A stretch of 64,000 nucleotides of DNA from assembly GCF_001598695.1 (NCBI RefSeq), contig NZ_BCZK01000007.1, positions 186,001 to 250,000 on the forward strand, written 5' to 3'. Both the position numbers and the translations under genes were made by a program. Below are positions 38,211 through 46,007 of this stretch, in pieces. The notes under the pieces were generated by a model that saw only the letters and a list, made by a program, of their open reading frames with translations, had not been told where the DNA came from and searched no databases. The stretch comes from Klebsiella oxytoca NBRC 105695 (GTDB lineage Bacteria; Pseudomonadota; Gammaproteobacteria; Enterobacterales; Enterobacteriaceae). Numbering within the stretch: position 1 is the stretch's first letter; each line of letters starts with the position of its first letter.

Positions 38211-38747
38211 TTAGCCCTCAGATTTCTCATCATCTGGTCTGAAACCCATATTCCATCGAACATCTTCAGGTTTCGTCAGCAATGCGTTGTCACTGCGTTC
38301 TGCTTCCAGTAGATTCTTTTTGGAATTTTCCCTTGCAGTGGCAAAGTCGAACGCGTTGTCATACCAGGCATCAACGATCATTTTTGTGTATTCAAGATCA
38401 TTAACTCTGCAGCCAAGTCCAATCACCTGCGCATTGTTACTGAGTCTTGCTCGCTTGGCCGAGTAAGGATTAGTGACGGCGACAGCACGAATCCCCCAGT
38501 GCTTATTTATCTGGCAAGTAAAGCCAATACCGGTTCCGCAAATGTAGATACCGAGGCGGCATTCGTCCCGCTGAATAACACCTGCCATTTCATCCGCAAG
38601 ACGAGCGAAGTTGTTGAAACCATCTTCTTTTCGTTTAACGGGATCGTACACGACCTCGGCATTTTTCTCTTCTTCGAGGTACTTTTTAATCTCCTCCTTA
38701 CGATCAAATCCCACATCATCACATGCGATTGCAATTTTCGTTTTCAT
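38211..38747 (-). CDS. RpiB/LacAB-family sugar-phosphate isomerase
   Basis: This is an aldose-ketose phosphate isomerase of 178 residues, related to ribose 5-phosphate isomerase B and galactose 6-phosphate isomerase LacA/LacB. The N-terminal IACDDVGFDRKEEIKKYL and the active-site cysteine segment IYICGTGIGFTCQINKHWGIRA are clear, with the LSNNAQVIGLGCRV motif later. A C-terminal tail of about 30 residues (KPEDVRWNMGFRPDDEK) is not typical of RpiB. I chose the ATG at 38747 over a TTG at 38756. It heads the first Gat-type operon, so it probably acts on the phosphorylated imported sugar. Confidence 0.9.
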   Translation of the reverse strand: MKTKIAIACDDVGFDRKEEIKKYLEEEKNAEVVYDPVKRKEDGFNNFARLADEMAGVIQRDECRLGIYICGTGIGFTCQINKHWGIRAVAVTNPYSAKRARLSNNAQVIGLGCRVNDLEYTKMIVDAWYDNAFDFATARENSKKNLLEAERSDNALLTKPEDVRWNMGFRPDDEKSEG

Positions 38748-39128
38748 CTTATCCAACCTGTCATAAAGAACTTAAGCCAAGTATGGGGTTGGTAAATGTT
38801 GGTTGTCAACTGAGATCAATGTCACAAAATTAGTATCATGTTGATTTTAAAGGCATTAAAAACCAACAAAAACAAATAAAAGCTAATGCATGCCAATTTT
38901 TTGATGATGGAAAGAGGAGAGAGTATTAGTAAACTGAAGTGGATAATCTGTATTATATGTATTTAATGTATTGATTATTAATGAATTATTACTATTTGGC
39001 CTTTGTTCTTATAGTTGAGCGTTACCAGGGACGTACTCTTCTGACTTCTCTTTGGGTTTGTTTTAGTTTGCATCTTCTGTGCTATGATTCGCTTCATTGC
39101 AATATGAAGAATGTTGATAGGGGGAAGG
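38748..39128. promoter_or_regulatory. Divergent control region between the two Gat-type PTS operons
   Basis: This AT-rich gap separates the minus-strand RpiB-headed operon from the plus-strand DeoR regulator gene. It contains a CRP-like site at 38812-38827 and a GTACTCTTCTGA half-element at 39033-39044 like the one upstream of the SorC gene. No further gene is evident. Confidence 0.6.
38809..38830 (-). promoter_or_regulatory. CRP-like site upstream of the RpiB-type operon
   Basis: The segment contains TGAGATCAATGTCACA, with TGAGA and TCACA half sites spaced by 6 bp, close to the CRP consensus. It lies about 65-80 bp upstream of the RpiB-type start, a usual distance for class I activation. 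Confidence 0.6.
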
Positions 39129-39884
39129 ATGTACCTGGTTGAAGAGAGGAGAAAATTGATCCTGGAAGAGATTATTTCGGCTGGTACCGTTTACGTTAGT
39201 GACCTTGCGAAAAAGTACGAGGTCACTTATGAAACTATCCGCAAAGATCTCACTCATCTGGAAAAAAAAGGACTGTTGGTTAAAAGCCATGGAGGGGCAA
39301 CCTTAAAGCAGGGGGCTGTCGAACATCCTTTCCAGGTCAGGGAAAAAGAAAATAGTACCTTCAAACAAGCTATCGCCAGAAAAGCGCTGGACTTTATCCC
39401 CCCCAACAGCTCAATGATCATTGGCACTGGGAGTTCTAACTATGAACTGGCTAATCTGTTGTGCATGAAATCTGGCTTTAAAATTTTTACCGATTCTTTG
39501 CCGGTGGCCAGTGTGCTGATCGAATCTGATAACCAGGTCTTTTTGTTCGGCGGAGAACTGAGGAAGAAAAGCTCTTCTGTCTTTGGCGGGTGGGCTGTGT
39601 CAATGATTAATGATATTAACGTTGATCTCTGCTTTATCGGCACCGATGGCTTCAACAATATGACAGGTCCCTCCACGCCGTCCTCCTCGGATGCCTTTCT
39701 GGATCGAACGATCATTGCCCATTCCGAGAAGAAATATATCCTGGGCGATTACACTAAGTTCCAGCGAAGCAGCTTATTTAAGATCTGCGACTGGTCTGAG
39801 ATTACCGCGCTGATCACTAATGATATTGCGGATAAAGACGGTATTGCCGAAGTTTCGAAACATACAACAGTGGTAACCTGTTGA
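39129..39884 (+). CDS. DeoR-family transcriptional regulator
   Basis: This 251-residue regulator has the DeoR winged helix (LEEIISAGTVYVSDLAKKYEVTYETIRKDL across residues 12-41) with the family tail KKGLLVKSHGGA, and a C-terminal sugar-phosphate-binding domain (IGTGSSNYELANLL, FIGTDGF, and LGDYTKFQRSSLFKICDW). The ATG at 39129 (MYLVEERR) has AGGGGG closely upstream and begins at the conserved family start, so I preferred it over 39111. It lies in the same direction as the second Gat-type operon and probably represses it through the repeated TGCTCATGTGAGCA sites at 40082-40218. Confidence 0.91.
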   Translation: MYLVEERRKLILEEIISAGTVYVSDLAKKYEVTYETIRKDLTHLEKKGLLVKSHGGATLKQGAVEHPFQVREKENSTFKQAIARKALDFIPPNSSMIIGTGSSNYELANLLCMKSGFKIFTDSLPVASVLIESDNQVFLFGGELRKKSSSVFGGWAVSMINDINVDLCFIGTDGFNNMTGPSTPSSSDAFLDRTIIAHSEKKYILGDYTKFQRSSLFKICDWSEITALITNDIADKDGIAEVSKHTTVVTC

Positions 39885-39906
39885 TTTTAAAATTAATAAT
39901 TTCAAT

Positions 39907-39929
39907 AACGGTACTTCTCATGTGCCGTT
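39907..39929 (+). terminator. Weak hairpin after the DeoR gene
   Basis: AACGGTAC and GTGCCGTT pair with one mismatch around a 7-nt loop, 22 bp after the DeoR stop. No T-run follows. A second short dyad, CGCTCATAAGAGCG, lies at 39962-39975 and resembles the half sites of the downstream operators. Confidence 0.35.
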
Positions 39930-40081
39930 GTCCTGTAGAAACAATTGCAATCAAAACACTCCGCTCATAAGAGCGTTTGAAGTATTGCCATCGTAAAAGC
40001 CCCCAGAATAAGCCAATTTAATTCAATTTATTAAAAATCAATCAGTTAATCATTTGTAGTGCATTAATTAATCGTCACTTT

Positions 40082-40218
40082 TGCTCATGTGAGCATTTTT
40101 CGTAATGCGCTTATGTGATTTTGTGTGATCAAGATATAACTTTTGCAAGCTTCCCATTTCAGCAAATCACTGATGTGCTATAACTGCTCATGTGATTACA
40201 TAGATGCTCACATGAGCA
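40082..40218. promoter_or_regulatory. Cluster of repeated palindromic operators upstream of the second Gat-type operon
   Basis: TGCTCATGTGAGCA occurs at 40082-40095, TGCTCACATGAGCA at 40205-40218, and the partial copy TGCTCATGTGATTA at 40185-40198. A weaker copy is TGCGCTTATGTGATT at 40106-40120. The two full sites are perfect palindromes of the same sequence except for the central CATG/ACAT register. They are spaced about 123 bp apart, suitable for DNA looping. They most likely bind the DeoR-type protein encoded just upstream. Confidence 0.75.
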
Positions 40219-40241
40219 TTTAACGGAATGAGGAGAAGCCA

Positions 40242-40691
40242 GTGGGCACAATTTCTATCAATGTCGCGGATGGTGCGGCATACAAAAATTATGATGAAGT
40301 GCTGGAGCATATTCACCAGAAACATCTGGCTGATGGGATAGTAAGAGACACTTACCTCCAGGCGCTGCGTGAACGTGAAGCCGACTACCCAACCGGAATT
40401 TTACTTGATGGCTATGCTGTCGCTATCCCACATTGCGATAGCCAGCATGCCGTCAGCCCGGCGATTTACATCATCCGTTTGCCACAGGAAATTGAAGTTA
40501 ATCAGGCAGATGGTGACGAGAAATTGTGGGTTCGCCTGGTTGTTAACCTGGTTGTTACTCAACCAGCAGATCAATTGCAGTTGTTGAAGGCGTTGTTTAA
40601 CCATCTTCAGCTATCTGATTTTTACCACCAGATGCTGGAACTTCCTGCTGAAGAAGCAAGAGCATTGTTTATTAACACGATAATTAAATAA
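40242..40691 (+). CDS. PTS IIA component (galactitol type), second operon
   Basis: This 149-residue IIA starts at a GTG (40242) preceded by AGGAG at 6 nt. The phosphohistidine motif is LDGYAVAIPHCDSQ near residue 66, with REREADYPTGIL before it as in GatA. Its start lies 23 bp behind the last operator. It is the first gene of a six-gene unit with IIB, IIC, epimerase, dehydrogenase and SIS genes. Confidence 0.92.
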   Translation: MGTISINVADGAAYKNYDEVLEHIHQKHLADGIVRDTYLQALREREADYPTGILLDGYAVAIPHCDSQHAVSPAIYIIRLPQEIEVNQADGDEKLWVRLVVNLVVTQPADQLQLLKALFNHLQLSDFYHQMLELPAEEARALFINTIIK

Positions 40692-40712
40692 CAATTACCC
40701 GGAGATTTTACC

Positions 40713-41006
40713 ATGATTACTATCCTCGTAGCCTGCGGAAGCGGTGTAGCAACCTCCACACTTGCCGCTGATGAAGTTAAATCGGTTTGTGCTGAATACG
40801 GCATTGCCAACGTAAAAATTAATAAATGTAGTATGTCCGAACTGGCCTCCGAAATGCAAAGTGCTGATGTGGTTCTGACAACGAATAATTATAAAGGTGA
40901 TATTGGTAAGCCGCACATGAGCGTCGCAGGTTTTATTACCGGTATTAACGAAGCCGCGCTGCGTAAAAAATTAGGTGAACTGTTAAGCGAAATTTCCAAA
41001 GGCTAA
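40713..41006 (+). CDS. PTS IIB component (galactitol type), second operon
   Basis: This 97-residue phosphocarrier shows the GatB loop ILVACGSGVATSTLAADEV with the phosphocysteine at C8. GGAG precedes the ATG by 8 nt, and it follows the IIA gene by 21 bp. It transfers phosphate to the sugar during uptake by the IIC encoded just downstream. Confidence 0.93.
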   Translation: MITILVACGSGVATSTLAADEVKSVCAEYGIANVKINKCSMSELASEMQSADVVLTTNNYKGDIGKPHMSVAGFITGINEAALRKKLGELLSEISKG

Positions 41007-41033
41007 AGTCTAAAAAAGACGGGGGATGGTTAA

Positions 41034-42287
41034 ATGGAAATGTTAAAAAGCATCATGTTTACTATTACAAGCATGGGCGCTACAGCAATATTGCCGCTTG
41101 TTATTTTCCTTTTAGGTCTGGTTTTTCGAATGAAAGTTGGTGCTGCCATTAAATCTGGCATCACCGTAGGTATCGGTTTCATCGGCCTGGGACTGGTTGT
41201 TGGGCTGCTAAACACAGCCCTGCAGCCAGCAATTGCGTATTACTCAAAAATTGGCAGCGGGTTCACCGTGGCTGATATTGGATGGCCTGCCGTTGGCGCA
41301 GCTGCGTGGGTTGCACCGTTTGCGGCAATGGTTATCCCAATTGGTATCATTCTGAACCTGATCCTGGTTCGCCTGAAACTGACTAAAACGCTGAACGTTG
41401 ACATCTGGAACTATATGCATTTCCTGGTTCCTGGTGCTCTTGCGTACTTCGTCTTTGACAGCTTTTTCCTCGGGTTGGGTGTTGCCGTGGCTCTGAGCGT
41501 AGCCGCACTGTTTATTGGCGATCTTATTGCGCCAAGATGGCAGAAATACTACGGCCTGGAGGGAACGACCTGTACCACAATGATCCACATCGGATGGACA
41601 CTTCCATTTGCATGGGTGGTTAACAAAATTATCGATTTCATTCCGGGTTTAAACAAGCTGGATGTGGATTTAGAGAGCGTTCAGAAGCGACTGGGTGTAT
41701 TCGGTGAACCCGCCATCATCGGCGTGATCGTCGGTTGTCTCCTGGGATTGTTAACCAAACAACCCATTACAACCATCGTGCCAATGGCGATGGGCGTGGC
41801 AGGCGTCATGGTGCTGTTGCCAAAAGTGGTTGGGGTCCTTATGGAAGGGCTTAACCCGATAGGTAAGAGTGCTAAAGAAATCATGCAAAAGCAGATGGGT
41901 AAAGATGCTGAACTGAATATCGGAATGGACTGCGCCCTGGCGCTTGGCGATCCAGCAACGGTGACTGTCACCGTTATTACTATCCCTCTGACGATGCTTT
42001 GCGCGCTGGTTTTACCGGGTATTCAGATATTCCCAATCGGCGTGCTGATGTCAATCATCTACATGACGACCATGACGGTTATGGTCAGTAACGGCAACGT
42101 TATTCGATCGATTATCTCAACCTTACTGTTCTGTGTGGTGGTTATGTACCTGGGGGGATATGTCGCGCCCGGTGCAACTCAATTCCTCAACGGTGCTGGC
42201 GTCGGCCTGAATGGCCAGGGTACGGACTTCGTATTAACCGGCCCATGGGAACTTCTGACCTACTGGTTGAGCACAGTTACTCATTAA
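41034..42287 (+). CDS. PTS IIC permease (galactitol family), second operon
   Basis: This 417-residue membrane protein is a GatC-type permease with about ten to twelve spans. Family segments include ILPLVIFLLGLVFRMKVGAA, DIGWPAVGAAAWVAPFA, ESVQKRLGVFGEPAIIGVIVG, NIGMDCALALGDPATVT and VSNGNVIRS. It is nearer in length to E. coli GatC (451) than to fructose IIC. A second in-frame ATG (41040) is possible. The substrate is probably a hexitol, pentitol or ketose; the genes downstream suggest further oxidation and isomerisation. Confidence 0.93.
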   Translation: MEMLKSIMFTITSMGATAILPLVIFLLGLVFRMKVGAAIKSGITVGIGFIGLGLVVGLLNTALQPAIAYYSKIGSGFTVADIGWPAVGAAAWVAPFAAMVIPIGIILNLILVRLKLTKTLNVDIWNYMHFLVPGALAYFVFDSFFLGLGVAVALSVAALFIGDLIAPRWQKYYGLEGTTCTTMIHIGWTLPFAWVVNKIIDFIPGLNKLDVDLESVQKRLGVFGEPAIIGVIVGCLLGLLTKQPITTIVPMAMGVAGVMVLLPKVVGVLMEGLNPIGKSAKEIMQKQMGKDAELNIGMDCALALGDPATVTVTVITIPLTMLCALVLPGIQIFPIGVLMSIIYMTTMTVMVSNGNVIRSIISTLLFCVVVMYLGGYVAPGATQFLNGAGVGLNGQGTDFVLTGPWELLTYWLSTVTH

Positions 42288-42305
42288 TTTACGGAGTTGA
42301 CTAAA

Positions 42306-42950
42306 ATGGCACAAATTTTACCATCAGTATTTGGCGCAAACATATTACGTTTGCAGGAAGAGATTCAGTTTCTGGAAACAGAAAAAACAGAAATTCTGCA
42401 TGTTGATTTAATGGATGGTACTTATGTAAGTAATATCGCATTCGGTCCGAACCAAATCGCGACAATGAAAAAAGCCAGCTCAATGACATTTGACGTGCAT
42501 ATGATGCTGGCAAATCCGGAAAGGCATATTGATGATGTTATTAAAACCGGTGCGGAAATGATCTCGGTTCATTATGAATCAACGCCGCACGTGCATTATA
42601 TTATCCAGAAGATCAAGAAGGCCGGGCGCAAAGCTGGCGTAGTGCTTAATCCGGGGACGCCAGAAAACGTAATTGAGTATCTTCTGGATGATATTGATTA
42701 CATTTTAATTATGACCATTAATCCAGGTCAGCCCGGCCAGACTTTTATTGAAAAAAGTCTGGAGAAAATCAGGAATACTAAAAAAATGGTTGCCGGTCGT
42801 AATATTCAGATCGAGGTCGATGGCGGCGTCAACGTTGAAATCGCGAAAAAGGTAAAGGATGCGGGTGCTGATTTAATTGTCGTTGGTGGTGCGCTATTTA
42901 ACGGTTCTCCGAAAGAAAGCTATCAGGCATTAAGGGCAGCGATCCAATAA
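42306..42950 (+). CDS. Ribulose-phosphate 3-epimerase family protein (AlsE-like)
   Basis: This 214-residue TIM-barrel epimerase has the family motifs ILPSVFGANILRLQEEI, the metal-binding HVDLMDGTYVSN and DVHMMLANPERH, and IMTINPGQPGQTF and IEVDGGVN with VVGGALF at the end. Such enzymes invert C3 of ketose phosphates: ribulose 5-phosphate (Rpe) or allulose 6-phosphate (AlsE). I chose the ATG at 42306, which has GGAG 9 nt upstream, over a TTG at 42297. It lies 18 bp after the IIC gene. Whether it takes a pentulose or hexulose phosphate cannot be told from sequence. Confidence 0.9.
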   Translation: MAQILPSVFGANILRLQEEIQFLETEKTEILHVDLMDGTYVSNIAFGPNQIATMKKASSMTFDVHMMLANPERHIDDVIKTGAEMISVHYESTPHVHYIIQKIKKAGRKAGVVLNPGTPENVIEYLLDDIDYILIMTINPGQPGQTFIEKSLEKIRNTKKMVAGRNIQIEVDGGVNVEIAKKVKDAGADLIVVGGALFNGSPKESYQALRAAIQ

Positions 42951-43021
42951 CAGTTTGCTACCAAATAAACCCAGTAACCCTACAAGCTATTATTAGCATT
43001 AATTAAATTACCAATTACCTG

Positions 43022-43044
43022 AAAGGGGAGTTGTCCTCCCCTTT
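43022..43044 (+). terminator. Intercistronic hairpin between epimerase and dehydrogenase genes
   Basis: A 9-bp perfect stem (AAAGGGGAG at 43022-43030, CTCCCCTTT at 43036-43044) with a 5-nt loop lies in the 122-bp gap. It ends in TTTGTC, so read-through is likely and the element may set the expression ratio in the operon. Confidence 0.6.
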
Positions 43045-43072
43045 GTCATGAGATTTTGAGGAGTATAGTGAA

Positions 43073-43825
43073 ATGAGTAATTTTGAAGGTAAAGTCGCGC
43101 TAGTAACCGGTGGGGCACATGGCATCGGTAAAGGTATTGCTAAGCAATTCGCTGACCGTGGGGCTCATACTGTTATTGTCGATTACAACGAAGAAAATGG
43201 TAAAAAGACGGCCGAAGAGTTAACTTTCGCTAATGTTAAATCCTTATTCGTTAAAACCGATGTATCCGATCCGAAAGCTCTGGAAAACGTTCGCGAGCAG
43301 GTTTTTAAAACCTTCGGTCGCATTGATATTCTGGTATTAAACGCAGGCGTGGCGTTTGCTAATAAGGTCAATAACATCACTTTTGAAGAGTGGAATAAAA
43401 CAATCGCCATTAACCTTACCGGGCTGTTTAACACCGTCAAGGCGTTCTACGACGACTTCACCACTAATCATGGATCTATCGTTTATATTTCATCCGGCTC
43501 TGCGCTTTCCGGCACCGGCGGCGGCGTGAGTTACCCGGCCAGTAAAGCTGGCGGTGAGGGATTGATTCGCGGCCTGGCAAAAGAATTAGGGCCGAAGGGG
43601 GTCAACGTTAATGCTATCGCTCCACGTCTGATTGATACCGGTGAAATGATGCGTGTCAATTATCCTACCCAGGCCGATCTTGATGCTGTTCTGGAAAAAA
43701 TTCCGGTACGCCGCCTTGGCACCATTGACGATGTGGCTAACCTGGCAATCTTTTTGGCTGATAAAGACAATTCGTACATCCAGGGGCAAACCATTCTGAT
43801 GGATGGTGGTCGTACCATCGCTTAA
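43073..43825 (+). CDS. Short-chain dehydrogenase/reductase
   Basis: This 250-residue classical SDR has the NAD(P)-binding glycine motif TGGAHGIG at residues 12-19, NAG at 90-92, N114, a serine near 141 and the catalytic YPASK with Y154 and K158. D37 at the end of the second beta strand (VIVDYN) favours NAD(H) over NADP(H). GAGGAG lies 9 nt before the ATG. In this operon it probably oxidises the phosphorylated polyol, or reduces a ketose, between PTS import and the isomerase steps. Confidence 0.92.
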   Translation: MSNFEGKVALVTGGAHGIGKGIAKQFADRGAHTVIVDYNEENGKKTAEELTFANVKSLFVKTDVSDPKALENVREQVFKTFGRIDILVLNAGVAFANKVNNITFEEWNKTIAINLTGLFNTVKAFYDDFTTNHGSIVYISSGSALSGTGGGVSYPASKAGGEGLIRGLAKELGPKGVNVNAIAPRLIDTGEMMRVNYPTQADLDAVLEKIPVRRLGTIDDVANLAIFLADKDNSYIQGQTILMDGGRTIA

Positions 43826-43840
43826 AAGGGAGAGAATCAC

Positions 43841-44401
43841 ATGAGCGTTCAACAAAACACTTTAAATATCCTGAGCGAATTGCAGCAAAATGCGATGAAG
43901 ATTGATGATGCCCAGGCTGCGCAATTCGTCGCACAGATTAAGAATGCTAAACATATCTTTCTGCAGGGGGCGGGTCGTAGCGGCATCGCCATCCGCGGTT
44001 TTGCAAACCGTCTTCTCCACCTCGGTTTTTCAGTAAGCGTTGTCGGCGAAATTTCTTCTCCTCATACGAAACCGGGCGATCTGGTCATTATTGGTTCCGG
44101 CAGCGGTGAGACCGGCAGTCTGGTGAGCCTGGCGCAGAAGGCCGTAGCCTGTGGCGTGGATGTGGCGCTTGTCACAATGAAAGCGGAGTCCACAATCGGC
44201 AAACTGGCCAAAAGCACGCTTGTGTTGCCTGGAACCGTGAAAGAAGACAACGAGCGTGAAGACGATGCTTTTTCACAGCCTATGGGATCGGCTTTTGAGC
44301 AGCTCTGCTTTATCGCCTATGACGCAATCGTGCTTGAGCTGATGGCCCAGCTCGGCGAAACCAGCGAAACGATGTTTAAGAGACACGCTGACCTTGAGTA
44401 A
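43841..44401 (+). CDS. SIS-domain sugar-phosphate isomerase (6-phospho-3-hexuloisomerase type), second operon
   Basis: This 186-residue SIS protein is a clear paralogue of the one at 35487. The signature GAGRSGIAIRGFANRLLHLG (about residues 44-63) is followed by GEISSPHTKPGDLVIIGSGSGET, and the C-terminal end is GETSETMFKRHADLE. It has a short insertion (KEDNEREDD) before the conserved QPMGSAFEQ. GGGAG lies 8 nt before the ATG, 15 bp after the dehydrogenase gene. Proteins of this family convert 3-hexulose 6-phosphate to fructose 6-phosphate in the ribulose monophosphate pathway; no hexulose-phosphate synthase is present here. Confidence 0.9.
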   Translation: MSVQQNTLNILSELQQNAMKIDDAQAAQFVAQIKNAKHIFLQGAGRSGIAIRGFANRLLHLGFSVSVVGEISSPHTKPGDLVIIGSGSGETGSLVSLAQKAVACGVDVALVTMKAESTIGKLAKSTLVLPGTVKEDNEREDDAFSQPMGSAFEQLCFIAYDAIVLELMAQLGETSETMFKRHADLE

Positions 44402-44409
44402 TCGGCAGA

Positions 44410-44438
44410 AAACGTCCCTTGAAGGGACGTTTCCTTTT
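44410..44438 (+). terminator. Terminator of the second Gat-type operon
   Basis: AAACGTCCC and its complement GGGACGTTT form a strong hairpin at 44410-44432, followed by CCTTTTT. It lies 8 bp after the SIS stop codon. Confidence 0.85.
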
Positions 44439-44467
44439 TAGCATTAATGTCGTTGGTTCTTTTGCGC

Positions 44468-45082
44468 ATGAACAAAGATTCTTCTTTCGTCAATATTGGA
44501 CATTTAGCCTGGTGCGCTTTGGTGGCTCTCGGCCTTCAGCGGCACGATCGGCTTGTTGTTACCGAGGCGCAGGAAAACCTATTTCTGATCCGCTGGTTGG
44601 CCGATGCCAGAAAACAGAAGAGATTCCCCAGAAATTTAACTGGGCATATAGACTGGCTACTTGCTCAGGGGCGTCGACTTGGCGTTCGGGCGCGTCTGAA
44701 TCAGAAACTGCATTATTTATGGCTTATGAGCAGCGACGATCTTCACAATATGCCGGATCTACTTCGATTGACCTATGCTATCGAAATGGCAAAAGCCGGC
44801 GGTTGGCAGTATGACCTTGTTGATGAGAAGAAGATGGCGGCTGGTATCAGCAAATTCCAGAATATGGATTCGTTTTGCCTGGAAAGAACAGCTGTCGAGG
44901 AAGGATTTGATGCTAACGGGAAGCAAATAGCCCCACTTTATGTCCGCGTTTTTGGTCAAGTTGAGAAACTGCTGTCACTTCTGGACTGCTTTGGACTTAA
45001 ACTTGACGTAATCGAATCGTATTCAAATGAATTCTCTGTAACCAAATCTTCGATTTTTTTGCTACAGCCAGTGATGGCCTGA
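44468..45082 (+). CDS. DUF2913 family protein
   Basis: I recognise this 204-residue protein as the DUF2913 family of enterobacteria and vibrios, whose function is unknown. Characteristic sequence includes MNKDSSFVNIGHLAWCALVALGL at the start (residues 1-23), the central FLIRWLADARKQKRFPRNL and WLLAQGRRLGVRARL, and EKLLSLLDCFGL near the end. It has no signal peptide and no clear membrane span. The ATG at 44468 is preferred; an in-frame ATG at 44447 would add seven residues. Neither has a good ribosome site. It stands alone behind a terminator, next to IS debris. Confidence 0.75.
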   Translation: MNKDSSFVNIGHLAWCALVALGLQRHDRLVVTEAQENLFLIRWLADARKQKRFPRNLTGHIDWLLAQGRRLGVRARLNQKLHYLWLMSSDDLHNMPDLLRLTYAIEMAKAGGWQYDLVDEKKMAAGISKFQNMDSFCLERTAVEEGFDANGKQIAPLYVRVFGQVEKLLSLLDCFGLKLDVIESYSNEFSVTKSSIFLLQPVMA

Positions 45083-45112
45083 CGGAGATACACAACACGG
45101 TATATTTAGTCA

Positions 45113-45828
45113 GGCTTTGTTGAAAAACAGATTGTGGGTAAGCATCCCCGTAAACGAGGATGTTGTCAGGCAATACGCCCACTTTCAGGCATTCCTGCCT
45201 TCGTCATTTTGTTCAGCGCACGTACTATGGCCAGAGCCTCTGCAACCTGACTTCAGCGCACCACCGAACAGTTGTTTTACTCTCTACATCACCGATTCCG
45301 CTATCGAATGGCGGTTAAAATCTGTTGCGTATTTTCAACGGGCATTGCTCCCGCTTAGCCGCTGATTTGCAACCGTATGGTTCCGGTCTGCATACTCCCC
45401 CGGCCAGTAACCCGCTCCCTTTCGGGAAGGTATAGGGTGCTGATTTTCTTTCGGCGCAGTTCATCACGATATAACCGCGTATAATCAGCGCCGTCCGCTG
45501 CGGCTGATCTGATTTTTCGGTGTGTCTGCCAGATTAAGCCCAGAGAAGGCTGCTGCGTCCGTGACGTTGTTCAGTGACGTTCGGTGCAGATAATTTCATG
45601 TGTTTTTGCATCTACAGCAAGGTGCAACTTTCGCCAGATGCGACGGTATTCTTTGCCGTGTTTTTTGACTTTACACTCACCTTCACCGGAGACCTTCCAT
45701 CCTGTGGAATCAATCACGAGATGGGCTATTTCTGCCATCTGCCTTATTGTCCCGTCAGGCCCGAGGGATGGGTAACCCGTACATAAAACAATATGAAGCG
45801 CAGAATCTGTAGTTTGGCAGGAGTGCAA
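45113..45828 (-). mobile_element. Broken IS5-family (IS903-like) insertion sequence
   Basis: The left edge begins with GGCTTTGTTGAAAAACAGATT, close to the terminal inverted repeat of IS903-type elements. On the minus strand, fragments of a DDE transposase appear in changing frames: AHLVIDSTGWKVSGEGECKV, KHGKEYRRIWRKLHLAVDAK (45571-45828), then DELRRKKIS, the remains of a GAGYWPGEYADRN stretch, KQLFGGAL and ALNKMTKAGMPESGRIA (down to 45170). Several frameshifts and stops interrupt it. The N-terminal third of the transposase and the other inverted repeat are missing. It is not mobile by itself. Confidence 0.8.
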
Positions 45829-45914
45829 TTGTAAGAGAAAATCCCTTTTCTGCTATGGAGTTAGGCGTATTCTTCAGCCAGGCTGGATCAAGATGCGTTC
45901 TCCAATGCGAGAAT

Positions 45915-45956
45915 CGCAGTTGAGATGCTCACGGGTCGATGAGCATCTCAACTGCG
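45915..45956. repeat. Perfect 17-bp inverted repeat
   Basis: CGCAGTTGAGATGCTCA (45915-45931) and its exact complement (45940-45956) flank an 8-nt loop. No T-run follows on either strand. It lies between the IS remnant and the DUF4156 gene. It may be a terminator, a replication or recombination hairpin, or the remains of another mobile element. Confidence 0.7.
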
Positions 45957-46007
45957 TTAGGGATATCTTGGGCAGGGCAGCCGGATGATGAGCCAGAATA
46001 GCGTATT

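Noticed and set aside
45113..45828. An intact insertion sequence
   Set aside because: Only one terminal repeat is present, the transposase frame is broken several times and its N-terminal part is missing.
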